Numbered from the stretch's first letter, positions 1-11,992 are shown. The stretch is DNA of 64,000 bases from Earliella scabrosa (GCA_022605405.1 JABYQQ010000030.1:248001-312000), one strand, 5' to 3'. Program-made: numbers and translations. Notes: generated by a model from the sequence alone, not told the origin.

Positions 1-443
1 TTTCTACTGCTGCACACAAGAAAAGTCTTAAAGCTGATGAAAGTTGCTTTTGTTCCCAATCTTGGACACAAGCTCATTCTATTTCAAGACAGTTTAGAAG
101 CACGAGTGACCACAGATAATGTATTGTTCTATAGAAATGATAAGCTTGTAGCCAAGTTTAAGGCTTGCAGCCTAGGTGACACCATCTATGTTACCCATTT
201 GCAATCATCTATGGCATGAACAATAGTCACTGCTGTTGCAGATGTTGACTATAATATCCTTCACCCTTGCTTCGTGCACCCTTTGTGCAATGTGTTGAAA
301 GTTGAAACATGCTCAGAAACACACTGAAAAGTGTCTGCACATTGAGATTTCTACAAAGGACTCAATCTGTCAAGGATGTGGTGAAGGCAATCTCATCCAC
401 TCAGCCTTCAGCAAGCAACATGTTCCTTTCAGATTGTCCATGT
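1..443 (+). pseudogene. Ty1/copia pol relic (pre-integrase part)
   Basis: Decayed copia polyprotein that runs off the left edge. VPNLGHKLILFQDSLE (from about 52) resembles the stretch before the pre-integrase finger, and CQGCGEGN (about 368-391) gives the CxxC pair of that HHCC finger. A stop at about 217 and a frame change near 300 show it is dead. The relic is cut at 443 by element A1 and resumes at 1275. Family assignment rests on motif order only. Confidence 0.6.
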
Positions 444-1274
444 TACGATTGATGAGTGCAACGAAGAAATCGTTCTTTAAGTACGACGTTCTCCGCCAAA
501 ATGTGTTACGGGAAGTTGTGCCCGTGAGAAAATAGTTCATACTCCGATTACACAGAGTAAGAGCAGAGTAAGCGCTGACATAAGCACTGGTAACAAAGTT
601 TCTTACTGAGCCAACCCTAAACTGAGGTTAGCTGAGTCGCGCGGGAACCTGTTAGCCGCCCACAGCACTGCCACTATGTCTAGCTTTGCTTTTATCCTAT
701 ACATTGCACATTGATACTAGTTACATAGTAATGGAAGATATAGGTGGGCTTGCATATCTTAAAACACAAAATAAGCGCCCAAATGGCCGAAAATCCGAAG
801 CTTTCTGTGCCTCACTTTCGACTGGGACACAGAAAGCTTCGGATTTTCGGCCGATGGTGCTCAGCAGTTCCTGGTCACATGACTTCTGACAATCTCAGAT
901 TGTAGCCATAAATGGTGGTAACAAAACGGTATATATCACTATATGTTTTTAATCAAAACTGTATGTGCTAGAGTCAAAATACAATTGCCCAAATCGGGAA
1001 GGATGGGCTGTTTCACACATTTCATGGGCGCTCAACGGGCGCCTATGTTGCCAAATTCGGTAGGCATAGTCATAAATATTGACTTAAGTGTGTATCTCTG
1101 TCAGTTTCTAATCAATCAATGAAGTATTATATATCATTGAAACCGGAAAAATCAGCTCTGTTCAATGGAACTGCTTTGAAGACATTCTAAATACAACTAA
1201 GGCAGATATTCACTGTTAACTAATCCCCACTCATCAATCGTACCCTGCCAGACATGGCTCACTCCTCAACAAGT
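444..1274 (+). mobile_element. ATIR element A1 (Helentron-like, non-autonomous, 831 bp)
   Basis: Starts TACGATTGATGAG after a T (443). Ends with inverted CATCAATCG, a TGCCA..TGGC hairpin, then CAACAAGT. A conserved ACGA-N5-TCGT stem lies just inside the 5' end. A 68 bp hairpin (785-852, arms GGCCGAAAATCCGAAGC) sits mid-element. It interrupts a copia relic. A close relative is A2 (61539-63261). No coding capacity. Confidence 0.8.
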
Positions 1275-1455
1275 TGATATCAAGGAATTCCCCATCTCTT
1301 TGTACCACAAATTCAAGTATGACAATTACATATTGTATGTATGGGCAATCACAATTTGAAAGAAGAGTGATGCACTTCATGTCATGCATCAGTGGTTAAC
1401 GTATATTGAGAAGCAATTTGATGCAAAAGTAGGGTGGCTCAAAGTTGAGAGCTAC
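1275..1455 (+). pseudogene. Ty1/copia integrase relic (continuation)
   Basis: Continues the relic at 1-443 after A1. One frame reads YHKFKYDNYILYVWAIT, an internal stop, then KKSDALHVMHQWLTYIEKQF, which resembles the copia integrase region around 'yfvtFiDDySRytWvyplk..'. Similarity stops near 1455, where GC-richer DNA begins ahead of the next gene. Confidence 0.5.
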
Positions 1456-1623
1456 GCCGAGGCGCCCATAGCTCGCACCTCTCGTAGCTCGCTCGCCGCG
1501 CGTGTTGCCGATACGCGAGTGTCACGGGCGTTAAGCGGCCTCAGCGTTGCAACTCGCACTTGCCCCGTAGTGCCTGTGTTCATCTGTACTTCATCACCCT
1601 CGTAATACTTCGCTTTCTACTAT

Positions 1624-2631
1624 ATGGCTTCCGGCAAGCGCAAAAAGGAGGCTAGTGAACCAGTGGACCAAACAGCAGCAAAGGTCCCACCGGTGCCCTG
1701 GACCGCCAACGACTTCTTTCTATTATGGCGCCTATTGGATGAATGCGAGAAGGAGGAGAACCGGAAGGTGCTGTTTGGTAAGCAGGGGAATGAGGTAAGT
1801 CTATCAAACCATTATGTTATGCTACCCCTCATATCATGTGCTGTATGGGAAGAATTCGTCTTCCGAGCACAAGATCTCCGTCTGCAAGCGCATCGCAGAA
1901 GTCATCATACCCGACACCTTCGCTATCAACGCCACAACAGCCGCTGAGCGTGTGCGAAGCAAGATTGCGGCGTGAGTATGACATGACCAATGCTGGCATT
2001 ATGCTCACATGGTGGTCTAGATTTGTCTCAACATACCGCAGCCTTGATGTACCCATCAAGTCTACTGGAGGTGGTGTCGAAGATTCTCAGCAGTTCCAAG
2101 ATGAGGATGGGGAGATGGCGAGCTGGATTGCTGGTATTCCCTGCGAGGGTCCCAATGCGGAGACTTCCCAGACAGCTAAGAATATCTGGCGTAAGTGTCG
2201 CATGTGTCGTAACTGATTTGTAGTTGACGTCGCTTCTAGAACAAAGCGAGCAGAAATGTCCCTTCTTCCCTCGTCTGCACTGTCTTCTGTGCACCCGCCC
2301 AAATGTCATTCCGATCGCTGTCACCACCGGCGTGGGTCCCCAGGGCGCCTCTACCATACACTATCAGATCCAGCCTCCCCTGACAGCCCCTGCTCCGCTA
2401 CAGCGGACCATCTCAGATTCACTAATCGACCCTGCTCTTCGTAACGTCGACGTCAATCAAGTAACGGCTACGCCTGCCAGGGCCACGCAGGTGGTCAATG
2501 CACAAGATCCCGCAACGCCTGCCACCGTGACTCCCTCATCTACGGAGAATGCCCAGCGGCTAGCGACCGCTATGGCGAAGGCACGTGGGACCATCAAACT
2601 GGTGCCGAAGAAGCGGACATTCGAGGATAGA
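1624..2631 (+). pseudogene. Trihelix/SANT-like DNA-binding family gene, 3'-truncated
   Basis: Four exons can be read: 1624-1794, 1853-1971, 2021-2190 and 2240-2631, with three GT-AG introns of 49-58 nt that keep one frame. The first exon begins MASGKRKKEA and leads to WTANDFFLLWRLLDECEKEE, a Trp-anchored trihelix/Myb-SANT-like start; exon 3 has FVSTYRSLDVPIKSTGGG. Exon 4 contains CPFFPRLHCLLCTRPNV and IAVTTGVGPQG, a conserved block I associate with a multi-copy basidiomycete family, then a Pro/Thr-rich tail. The reading frame runs directly into element B1 at 2632, so the C-terminus is lost. A DNA-binding role is inferred from fold resemblance only. Confidence 0.65.
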
Positions 2632-3543
2632 ACTTGGTTTGAAATGGGCCATAATGGCAAAAACGATTGATGAGATTTTGGTATATCACTGTTTGTAGTT
2701 TGTACACAGCCTGTTTTTTCATTCAACTTGCCTGTCTAACTGAGGTTTTCTAGGTTCTTCCTGAATGCATATGCTATTGTTACAGTCTCACTAATATCAC
2801 AAATAACTAACTATCACAGCTAGTAATAAATAATATTATGGCACTCAAGTGAGCCTCAAGCAGTGAAGCAAACTGATAAAGCATTTGGATCAATGCTTCT
2901 GCTAACCAATTATTCAATGCTATTCTTGACTTGCTGGTGAAGTTGATGACTGAACAACTAATGCAAAACCTCTTTTTAAGATGCACATTTGAAACAGTCT
3001 CTGGATATTTCTCTACAGTCATGATTGAAATTGTATGCATTTAATAACACTAACTCAAATTTTCAGCAGAACTGGATGCATATAACCTTGTGTGTATTGC
3101 ACCATCAGATAGAGCTCATTTTTTTGTGATCTTTATGACATATAATATCATATTTTTTGCTAAGCAAACAAAAGTAATAGACAGTGTTTACTTGTTTGTA
3201 AGCCAGCATTATACGCAAATATTACATAAGCAACTTGTAAAAGACCGCCTATTAGATGCGCTTCTAATGATATATAACAAGTCTATATATACATAGAGAT
3301 ATAGTGGCATAGAAGCTCGCTTGAAGCACTGCAGTCAATTATGTAAGTCATGTGACCGCAAAATAAGCGCCCGTCGGACCCGAAAATCCGAATGGTTGTG
3401 GTTTCGTTTGCAAGCGAAACCACGACCAAGTGCTATTTTTAGCCAACAGGCACTGTAGTGCGACAGATTGTATAAACACTGTTGTGGCCATATCTCAGCC
3501 AGTTCTTATCCAAAAATTATGAAAGTGGGCTCATTTTGACGGC
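2632..3543 (-). mobile_element. ATIR element B1, truncated
   Basis: Begins ACTTGGTTTGAAATGGGCC..CGATTGATGAG and is closely similar to B2 and B3 up to 3543. There the similarity stops and the truncated copia element begins, so the TACG end is missing. Contains a palindromic GGTTTCGTTTGCAAGCGAAACC-type block near 3402. No coding capacity. Confidence 0.8.
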
Positions 3544-5743
3544 GCAGTCGAGTTCGTCGTCTGATGTGGGAGTGGGAGGAGGAGACGGAGCTCGAGGTGC
3601 AGGGATGTGGGCAGGAGCTGGGTCGACTGGTGCGTCAATGAGCGGATCTGGGGACGGCGAGTGACGCTGTGGAGTGTTGTCGCGCTCAGAAGGCTCTGGC
3701 GTTGGCGCAGGAGATGGCGTCGCAATGCGAAGGCGCTGCGGAGACTGGTTGAGGCGTTCGAGCTCACGGTGGTTGAGCGAGCCTTGATGGCGTCCTGCAC
3801 GCGGTGGGAGGACCTTGCGAGCGAGCGCTGGATAGGGCCTGAACCCGGCATGGTCGTTGGCTTCATGGTGCGCTAGAGGACGTGGAGCTGGAGCTGGTGG
3901 TGGACGTGGTGCAGGCGCAACAGGCGCAGGAGGCGCAGGCCCGCATGGCGCAGGTGCTGGTGGTGCTGGCGGACTGGGGGAGCGCGAAGGGACGTCAGGA
4001 GGCTGCTGGTGAGGCGGTGGAGGCGCATTTTGCGGTGCAGGAGGTGCAGGAGGTGCAGGATCATCCGAGTCATCTCCCCCCTGACCGTGCAGCTCTGGCA
4101 CATCGGGCGCGTCCTCTGACGGCTCGTCCGCGTCCTCTGCCGCTCCAGGGACGTCGACCTGGTCCAGCGGGACACCAAAGACGTTGATGAACGGCGAGTT
4201 CCCTGGGAAGCAGCGCTCGTCAAAGACAGCGTGCGAGGAGATGAGGAACTTCTTTGCAGCAGGATCCCAGAAGCGCCACGCCTTCGTGCCCTCAGGGTAC
4301 CCGATGAAGATGCACTTGCACGTGTGCGGCTGCAGCGCCTTGCGGTCCTTCTTGCGCACGAGCACATAGGCCAGACAGCCAAAGACGCGGAAGTAGGAGA
4401 CATCCGGCTTGCGTCCGTCGCCCTTCCACACCGTGTAGGGGATGCCGCCGTCGAGTGCAGAGGTAGGCATGCGGTTGCGCATGTGCACGAACGTCGAGAC
4501 GGCGAGAGACCAGAACGAGGGAGGGAGCTTCGATTGGACGAGGAGTGCGGTGGATCCCTCAGCGATGGTGCGGTTTCCTCGCTCTGCGACGCCGTTCTGA
4601 TGCGGTTCATCGGTCTCTGTGTGCTGGCGGTGGATGCCGTGCTCGGTGCAGAAGTCGATGTAGTCCTGGCCCATGTACTCGCCGCCCTTGTCATCGCGCG
4701 TCGCCTTGATGTGCAGGCCCAGGCAGTTCTCCGCGTAGGCCTTGTACGACTTGAACGCAGCGAACGCGTCGCTCTTGCGCTTCAGGTAAGCGATGGCCCA
4801 GAAACGTGAAGCGTCGCAGACAAAGATCATCCAGTACAGGTAGCCCTCCGGTGTGGCGACCGGGAGCTTGCCCTTGAGGTCGGTGTGGACGAGGGCAATA
4901 CGGGTGAACTTCCTGGAGGCGAAGCGAGGGATGGGATGGCGGTGGAGCTTGCCAGCGAGGCACGGTTCGCAGATGGTGTCTGGCTGACGCTTCGAGCGGA
5001 TCGTGAGGCCGGAACCAAGGCCCTTGCGGATCGCCGCTCGGAGGTCGTCGAGGTTCGCGTGCGAGCAGCGCTGGTGCCAAAGCGCGAGGTCCTCCTCGCA
5101 GGCGGTCGACGCGGAGAGCGCATTCTTCGGCTGAGCGATGGTGTGGCCTAGGAAGTAGCCGACATTGTGCTGGTTGACCTGCGCTTCGAAGCGCAGCTGG
5201 CCCTCGTGGTAGAACAGCGCGCGCGACGCCTGGAGCGCGACAATGTAGCCCTTCTCGCGCGTGAGGTGGAAGACAGACAGTAGATTGCTGGCAAGCGCAG
5301 GAACATGCAAGACATCGTGTAGTACAACCGCAGGTGGTAGAACTCCGTCCCTCTCCGCCGGCTGAAACACCACAGACCCTAGTCCTGCCGAGTAGACGAT
5401 GTGCGAGTTGGCGAGGCGGATGGGGATGGTGTGGGGCGAGTACGAGCGAAACCAGTGGCGGTGCGGAGTCATGTGTGCAGAAGCACCTGTGTCGGTGTTC
5501 CAGTTAGCTGCTGCCGGTGAAGAGAGCCACAAAGCGCGGTCCGAGACGGACAGCAGCGCAGAGGCACAACCAGCACTCACAGTTGCCGCTCCAGCGGACT
5601 CCTGGGGTGTCTCCGACGTGTCCTTGGACGCCTCGGCCGCGTTCTCCTTGCGCTTTGGCTTCTGGGAGCGGAACTGCATGCGCTGAGTGGCCTTCTCCTT
5701 CGCTTTCGCGCTGGCGTCGCGTTTGGAGTAGCACTCGGCCTCG
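3544..5743 (-). pseudogene. copia pol: protease and integrase
   Basis: After the 2 bp deletion the frame is open for about 720 codons. In order: a basic linker (MQFRSQKPKRKE), retropepsin with WNTDTGASAHMT at about 5500, the pre-integrase finger WHQRCSHANLDDLR..CEPCLAGK, then an rve core with acidic residues in VHTDLKGK, TRDDKGGEY and HQNGVAERGNRT (a D,D,E set). The C-terminal part is a Pro/Ala-rich linker with acidic patches. The last seven codons before the stop at 3517 belong to element B1. Function would be cDNA integration; without RT and with the frameshift it is inactive. Confidence 0.8.
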
Positions 5744-6422
5744 GAGGTTCTGGCAAGCCGCAGAACGTGCAGGTGACGGTAGACGCGGCGTGGGAGAGGA
5801 CGGGGAGCGATGATGACGCACCAGGCTGGTTCTCGAGCGCAACAAACGTGTCTTGGAGCTTCTCCAGTGTCAGGGAGTCATCCAGCAGCAGCGTCTGCCG
5901 CAGGCTGTTGTACTCCGCAGGCAGCACACGGATGAGCGCCATGAGGACGAGCTCATTGTCGAGCTTGTCGATGTCGAAGCCTGTGGGACGCAGGGCACGC
6001 ATGTCGGACTTGAGCTGGGATGCTCGAGTGGAAAGGGAGGATAGGGACTCGTCTTCGGCCTTGGAGAGGCTCAGGAGGGCGTTGTAGGTGTTAAAACGCG
6101 TACTAGGACGTTTCTGCATGTGCACGGCCTCCAGCTTCCTCCACATCGCTCCAGGATCGTCTCGAATGGCCTCCAGATGCGTCTGCTGCTCCCTCTCCAC
6201 ACATGTCCAGATCTTCCCAGCTGCCAGGTCCACCCTGTTGTCAAAATCGCGCAGATCGCGGTGCTCACCGGCGTCGAGAGGGCTGACGAACGCAGGCCTC
6301 GACTCTGTACCCTGCACAATGCGCAGAGCACCAAGAGTGCGAAGCCTGGCCTCGATATCGAGCTTCCATTGCTGGTAGTTGCGATTGTTGAGCTTGGGGA
6401 AGGTTGGTGCGGATGGCGCCAT
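5744..6422 (-). pseudogene. copia gag
   Basis: Start codon chosen at 6422-6420 (MAPSAPTFPKLNNRNYQQWK), which gives the usual copia gag opening with the N-Y-x-x-W motif. The product would be the nucleocapsid/capsid precursor. It runs through the UBN2-type region to CTFCG, the first half of a CCHC zinc knuckle at about 5760. Comparison with copy 2 (31745-31800), which reads CTFCSHQNHSEAEC, shows that copy 1 lacks two bases here (CAGAACCACTCC versus CAGAACCTCC). This removes the knuckle His and throws pol out of frame. Everything upstream of that point is open. Confidence 0.75.
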
Positions 6423-6748
6423 GGTGTAGGTCGGTGACGTGGCGCGCGATGGGCTGGCGAAGGGACGGAGCGAAGGGACGAAAACCGCGGGAGATATCGA
6501 GGAAAGATGGAGCTGAGAGTCCCAGAGAGAGAAGGAGTAGAGACTGTCGGGCTGGTGTCTTGATATGGCATACTCACTTCCCTCCCACTTTAGCAGAACA
6601 GGACGAGGTGCGACGAGTACCTTGTATAGGTGCATCGTGTTGACCTTACGTTCTAGAAGGCTGGGGCGTGTTCAGGGTGGATATAAGGTGAGCTTGTTAG
6701 CTTCCATCCCCTAGCTCTCTTTTCCCCCTCCACCGCTCCAACTGTACA

Positions 6749-7925
6749 ATGCCCTCTCCCCAGGCTTACAGTGCGCTCACTCCCCTCGACCGCTGTATTC
6801 TCACCCATGAAGGGATTGAATCAGTTATCCAGCAGCTTCACTCTCATCCCTCTTTCGGTAATCAGCCAACAAGCCGTCTTCACGGCGCCACTATCGGTTT
6901 CTTGGTAGCTGGGAGCATGAACGACAACAAGCACATGGTCAAGCACCAACAATTCCACCCATTGTACTATGAATGCAGAGCGCGCAGTGCTCACCTGTGG
7001 CGTAACGGTTTGAGGGATGAGTTCATGCAGGCGGCATGGATCATGTATGTTATGTATACTACACTTCGCTCCTGTTGCCGTCGCTGACACTTCTTCCGCT
7101 CATGATCCTTGACTGTGCCTCAGGTGGCATGAGCATCATGGCTCACTGTCCGGGTACGCGTTCCCCAAGCACTCAGCCTGTTGTTATGGAGATGAAGCTC
7201 GACGTCCTCCTCCCCAAGGTCCTCCTGGATGAGCAACCCGAGTTGAAGGCCCTACCGCACTCGTCGTTCAGTACATCGCTCACCATCTCGCTGTTCACGC
7301 CCTGAAGTGTTGGGACACCGCGAGTAGGATCACCAGCTGGGCCGCCAGCGCAGCTGTCGCACCGTCTTGTCGTGAGCAGCCTCTCTTGTGCCGTGTGCAA
7401 GGGGGTACGTGGTTGTCGAATTCCTCCATTTCCTTCGATGGACCAGACGACTTCGAGATGCGAGGGTGCACCGCTCAAGCGACCATGCACACATCTCTCG
7501 GCGTCATCACCATTCATCAAAGTGAGGGCCGCACGCCCCTCCTGCTTGCGTCGCGCGCGTGGGCTTCCCATCTTGTCCTCTACGTAAACCCACGACACTT
7601 CAGGCTCGGCTACCCATCCATGTTCTTTCAACACTTGTCCCTGTTAGGCGACGGATATATTGATGATACCCCTTTGGTATGGAAACACCGAACCATGGGC
7701 TTCAAGATCGCGCTGTACCCCAACCAATGGGCGCACCTCCAGCTAGGTCGCTGTGGAGCCTGCCGCTTTGCCTGTCCTGCGCAGCTGCGGACATTTACGG
7801 ACAAAGGGGCGCTCTGTGCGCGAGTGCAGCCATTCGGGCATACGACAATCGAGGCGCCGCTGAAGGCACTTCTAATTGCATGTACATTACGTGGCGTGAT
7901 AGTAGACAGGTGCTCTTTGCAATAA
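6749..7925 (+). pseudogene. Host-like family gene, member 1 (NTase-like family), degraded
   Basis: First exon from ATG 6749 (MPSPQAYSALTPLDRCILTH) with a likely intron near 7045-7125. Later frames carry a Cys-containing block ending CGACRFACPAQLRTFTDKG (about 7755-7810), which parallels RCPESYICPSRERAFGDKG in member 2 (about 13570-13626). This links the two as tandem relatives. I could not splice a single continuous frame, and a stop occurs near 7230. Function unknown; see member 2 for the fold hint. Confidence 0.4.
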
Positions 7926-8747
7926 CCGGTACTAGCCCATGTCATGGTGGTGCGAGACGTCGGATAGAGCGTGCGGTGGCACAAATGCGACAACTCCACG
8001 CAACGCTTTCACGCCTGAGGATCAGTATCCATAAACTCAGGAGGGCTAAAGGCACAACTGCCAAGTTAATGTGGCTGACCATAACCTCTGATTATTGTTG
8101 CCACTGGCAACGCCAATCTGGATGCCGTCACACAGACGACCTGAACAGGGGACATTTCCCGAACACATCTGACGCGAGGTCCTCATGCGTAAAGCATACA
8201 TATTGGACCTATTACCACGCTCCCTCACTATGAGAACGACTGTCCGTTGTCTTCAACATAGCTGGAACCTGCAGATCGCTGGTTCTGGCGAGAAATCAGG
8301 TGGAATGTTTGCGAACGATCAGATCGTACGATCGGACTACTCTGTCTGGTGGCGTGTAGTGGATGTGACATTTGGGCGCTCGCGGTGGCCACGAGACGTG
8401 CTCTCCTCCACCCATCGTCGTCGCAAGCCACATGGGCTACCAGCAGTGAGCGACAAACGCCCAGCATCACCTCTGTACTCGCGATGCCGACGCTCTATTG
8501 CCTGTGGGAACAAGATGAACGATGATGGGGTATTCTCAAGGTGAGCCTTCACTGAGTGTTGGACCATTCGAACGACCCCAAAGCGTGAACGCGCCAGCAA
8601 ATCCTCTGTGATCGCCATAAACTTCGCACAAGCGAGCGCGCAAGAGCTACTCATGGCATTGGAGGGCATGTCGACCGATGACGCTGGTCACGCAAAGCGG
8701 GAGATGCAACAGAGGCATGAGAGGCTTTTCGAACTGTAAGCTCGGCT
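7926..8747. other. Intergenic, no recognisable gene
   Basis: Several short frames exist on both strands but none shows a recognisable motif. Some of this stretch (8640-8740) may be 5' exon material of the gene starting at 8748. Confidence 0.4.
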
Positions 8748-9208
8748 ATGCCTCCATCGGCTACTAACACTGACCGTGATGCAACTGCAAGCTTTCTACA
8801 ACACCCCAATGCTTTCAGGAATCTCATGTGGGAGAAATGCGCGATCCTGGGTGGCTCCGCGGCGCTGTCGCTGGTGAACGATACCTTCCCAACCGTCACC
8901 AACATCGATGTCTACGTTCCGCTGGACCACCTCGACTCGCTCGTCGAGCATCTGACAACAGAAGAAGGTTACAAGGTGGTCGCGCAACAGTTAACCCCCC
9001 ACCAGCCTACGAACGCGACGTCGTATTGTGGACAACCCATCCATGACTATGCCGCGGGCGTGGCGCATATGGTCACCCTCTCGAGAGACACCACGACCGT
9101 CGACATCATGGGCAGCGGCTTCTTCTCCACGACAGACAGTCCGACCGTTCCCTTGGCATACCAATGGACGACACTGTTGATGAACTTCGACGAATCACCG
9201 CCGATGGT
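8748..9208 (+). pseudogene. Host-like family gene, member 2, 5' part (NTase-fold-like)
   Basis: Open frame from ATG 8748. CAILGGSAALSLV followed by NIDVYVPLDHLDSLVEHL looks like the GS..DxD signature of minimal nucleotidyltransferase folds, with the first acidic residue replaced by Asn. It continues through DTTTVDIMGSGFF and LAYQWTTLLMNFDE and is cut at 9208 by element D3. The same protein resumes at 13387. The family appears to be a basidiomycete-specific multi-copy family; catalytic activity is not implied. Confidence 0.55.
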
Positions 9209-9529
9209 TACGATTGATGAGTTTACGAATTAATCGTTCTTATGGGGAGCTTTTGGCCCGGCGCTTGTGACGCAACTCGGTCAGCGTGGGAAAAGTTTTT
9301 GTTACTCTTCCATACAACTTATGTCATCTCAGGTAACAAAATTACTTACTTTTAGACGCCCACCACAGGGTTAGGGTTGGAATTTCTTACTCATTTCTTA
9401 CCACTGGACACAGCCACATTGACTACTTTTCTTATGCTCTCCCCCGCGGCTCGGCTGCTGGCATTGCCGGCGCTTACTACGTTGTGTTGGCACATGCTTT
9501 GTGGTCCATTGGCGTCTATACTGTTAGTT

Positions 9530-10731
9530 ACTTGGTTTGAAATGGGCCATGATGGCAAAATCGATTGATGAGATTTTGGTATATCACTGTTTGAAGTTTG
9601 TACACAATCTGTTTTTTAATTCAACTTGCCTGTCTAACTGAGGTTTTCTATGTTATCCCCAGATGCACTTGGTATTGTTGCTGTGTCACTAATATCATTG
9701 ATAACTACCACATTAAGTGATGAATAATATTTTGGCACTCAAGTGAGTCTCAAATGGTGAAGCAAACTGATAAAGCACTTAAATCAATGCTTCTGCTGCC
9801 CAACTATTCAATGCTATTCTTGACTTGCTGGTGAAGTTGATGGCTGAACAACTAATGCAAAATGTCTCTTTCAGAGACACATATAAAACAGTTGCTGAAT
9901 ATCTCTCTATAGCCATGATTGAAATTGTATGCATCTAATAACACTAACTCAGATTTCCAGCATGAACAGATGCATATGACCTTGTGTGTATAGCACCATC
10001 AGATAGAGCTGATTTTTGTGATCTTTATGACATATAATATCATATTTTTTGCTAAGCAAACAAAAGTGATAGGCAGTGTTTACTTGTTTATAAACCGGCA
10101 TTATACACAAATATTACATAAGCAACTAGTTAAAGACCACCTATTAGATGCGCTTCTAATGATATATAACAAGTCTATATATACATAGAGATCTAGTGAC
10201 ATGGAATCTCACTTGAAGCACTGCAGTAATTACATAAGTCATGTGACCGCAAAATAAGCGCCCGTCGGACCCGAAAATCCGAATGGTTGTGGTTTCGTTT
10301 GCAAGCGAAACCACGACCAAGTGCTATTTTTAGCCAACAGGCACTGTAGTGCGACAGATTGTATAAACACTGTTGTGGCCATATCTCAGCCAGTTCTTAT
10401 CCAAAAATTATGAAAGTGGGCTCATTTTGACGGCCTTTGATAGGGCTATGATTGTATTAATGCTGATTATCACTGCCACAGCTAGTAGTCATACAAAAGC
10501 AAGCTATGCTCAGGGCGTCAATGTGACCCTAATAGCACCCGCCCTAACCCTGTGTCAGGGTTTGATGGTAAGGAACTTTGTTACTGGCGCTTATGTCATC
10601 TGAAAGCACAGCATAAGTAGAGAGTAAGCGGAGTCTGAATGTTGTTCCCACAGGGTCGAAAAGGCGTTTGGCGTCTAAGTGGCAATGTCGCCCCCTAAAG
10701 AACGATTTCTTCGGTACCCTCATCAATCGTA
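9530..10731 (-). mobile_element. ATIR element B2, complete, 1202 bp
   Basis: Runs ACTTGGTTTGAAATGGGCC to CATCAATCGTA. Comparison with D1/D2 gives the empty site TTAGTT|ACTAGTGG, so insertion left no duplication. Closely similar to B1 and B3. Contains the block AAATAAGCGCCCGTCGG and a palindrome centred near 10301. Confidence 0.88.
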
Positions 10732-11131
10732 ACTAGTGGCTCTTTCTATCACTTCTAATGGCTTCATCTACCACTGTCTATACTTGTAACTCTGTAACAA
10801 ACATGTTTTGATATTGTTTGGTAGGCATGATCTGCACCTTTTAGATGGACTTACTTCACGTTTGTATGAACTATTAGCACAAAAGTTATAGCTCATATAC
10901 ATTTGCCCAAATGCGGAAAGTTGGCTGGGTTGTGAGCATGATATGGCTTCAGTATGCATATCTGGTCACACTAGATCATTGTCCATTATATATTGATCTT
11001 CTGGACCCACTACACATCCATTTACTCCACTTTAACATGTATCAACAAACACATTTATTGGCCAAATGTTCGAAAGTTGCAATGATCATCAACTTTCTAC
11101 ACTTCAATGTACATATAACAGCTCAGTAGTA

Positions 11132-11370
11132 CACGCCCAGGTGTGCACCGGGCGCCCTGGTTATTTGGTCGGAAGTTATCTGCCGGGGCGGCGCTGGGCA
11201 TCGAGCAGATATTTAGCAGCCGGCGCTTAGACATCCCTCCAATATCGGTCTGCCCGATATCTGTTCGATGACTGGGGCACAACGCTCCAGTATGGAAGCG
11301 CCGGTCGGAAATTATCTGACCACCGCAAATTCCCAGATATCGGAACCGACCCGCGGCTCACCTGAGCGTC
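11132..11370. mobile_element. Mini TIR element with TA duplication, 239 bp
   Basis: Absent from D1 and D2. Left end CACGCCCAGGTG and right end CACCTGAGCGTC are imperfect inverted repeats. They are flanked by TA at 11130-11131 and 11371-11372, and removing the element plus one TA restores the D1/D2 sequence. TA duplication suggests a Tc1/mariner-type MITE. Confidence 0.7.
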
Positions 11371-11469
11371 TATATGGAATGGATAGAGATGATACAATAG
11401 AGAATTATCATGATTTTTTCGTAATTCTTGCTATAGAACTGATGGAGTTATTCAGTAAACAGTGAATAG

Positions 11470-11865
11470 ATCGTTCAGTTGTGATGAGAATATTCCCACG
11501 GTGGTGCGATTAAAGAGGGCTCATTTTTCCGGTTCTAATGGTATATAACACTCTATACTTTCATTAGAAACTGACAGAGATACACTTTGAAGCCAATGGT
11601 ACTAGTCCCTGCACAGCCGCATGAATAGCCACTGGAGAATCCCAAACCACTGTCGATGGCGCCTATTTTTAAGCGCCATCGACAGCGGTTTGGGATTCTC
11701 CAGCGCCTATTTATGTGGCTGTGCACGAGCTAGTACTACTTGCTTCAAAGTGTATCTCTGTCGGTTTCTATGCAATACATGGAGTGTTATATATCATTAG
11801 GACCGGAAAAATGAGCTCTTCTCAATGGCACTACTGTGGGAATATTCCCATTATCACTGAATGCG
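11470..11865. repeat. Long palindrome (~400 bp) inside D3
   Basis: Arms of about 200 bp run outward from a centre near 11668, where GCGCCATCGACAGCGGTTTGG faces its complement. The arms include GAGCTCATTTTTCCGG, GGTATATAACACTC and ACAGAGATACACTTTGAAG, each mirrored. The same palindrome is in D2 (43190-43585) and half-copies occur elsewhere. Confidence 0.85.
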
Positions 11866-11918
11866 CCATTGAACAATTTCTAATGACCAATTGTTCGAAA
11901 AATTGAATCTCAAAAAAT

Positions 11919-11992
11919 GCACACAGCCAGACTTGAACTCCCAACCACAACCATACATAGAGAGGTGTTATCCAGTAGACTATTGGTGTATC
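11919..11992 (-). repeat. tRNA-derived sequence in D3
   Basis: On the minus strand an A-box-like TAGTCTACTGGATAAC is followed about 35 nt later by a B-box-like GAGTTCAAGTCTGGC, then a T-rich run. Acceptor arms do not pair, so it is a tRNA-derived SINE fragment rather than a tRNA gene. Equivalent blocks lie at 43055 (D2) and 36556 (D1). Confidence 0.55.

Larger units (their letters stand above)
3544..6640 (-). mobile_element. Ty1/copia retrotransposon copy 1, lacking RT and 3' end
   Basis: Gag, zinc knuckle, protease, pre-integrase finger and integrase follow in copia order on the minus strand. The polyprotein stops at a Pro-rich linker after integrase, where it abuts B1, so reverse transcriptase, RNase H and the 3' LTR are absent. 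The 5' edge near 6640 is approximate; no LTR pair can be shown in the window. A second, more decayed copy lies at 31503-33362. Confidence 0.8.

Noticed and set aside
444..1274. Canonical Helitron ends (TC...CTRR in an A|T site)
   Set aside because: Ends read TACG...CAAGT and the insertion sites are T|N, so the classic Helitron rule does not hold.
1838..2216. Alternative overlapping proteins in 1836-2357
   Set aside because: The spliced trihelix-like gene with canonical introns explains this stretch better.
3482..3664. Small plus-strand protein at the B1/copia junction
   Set aside because: It is an antisense artefact crossing two unrelated elements.
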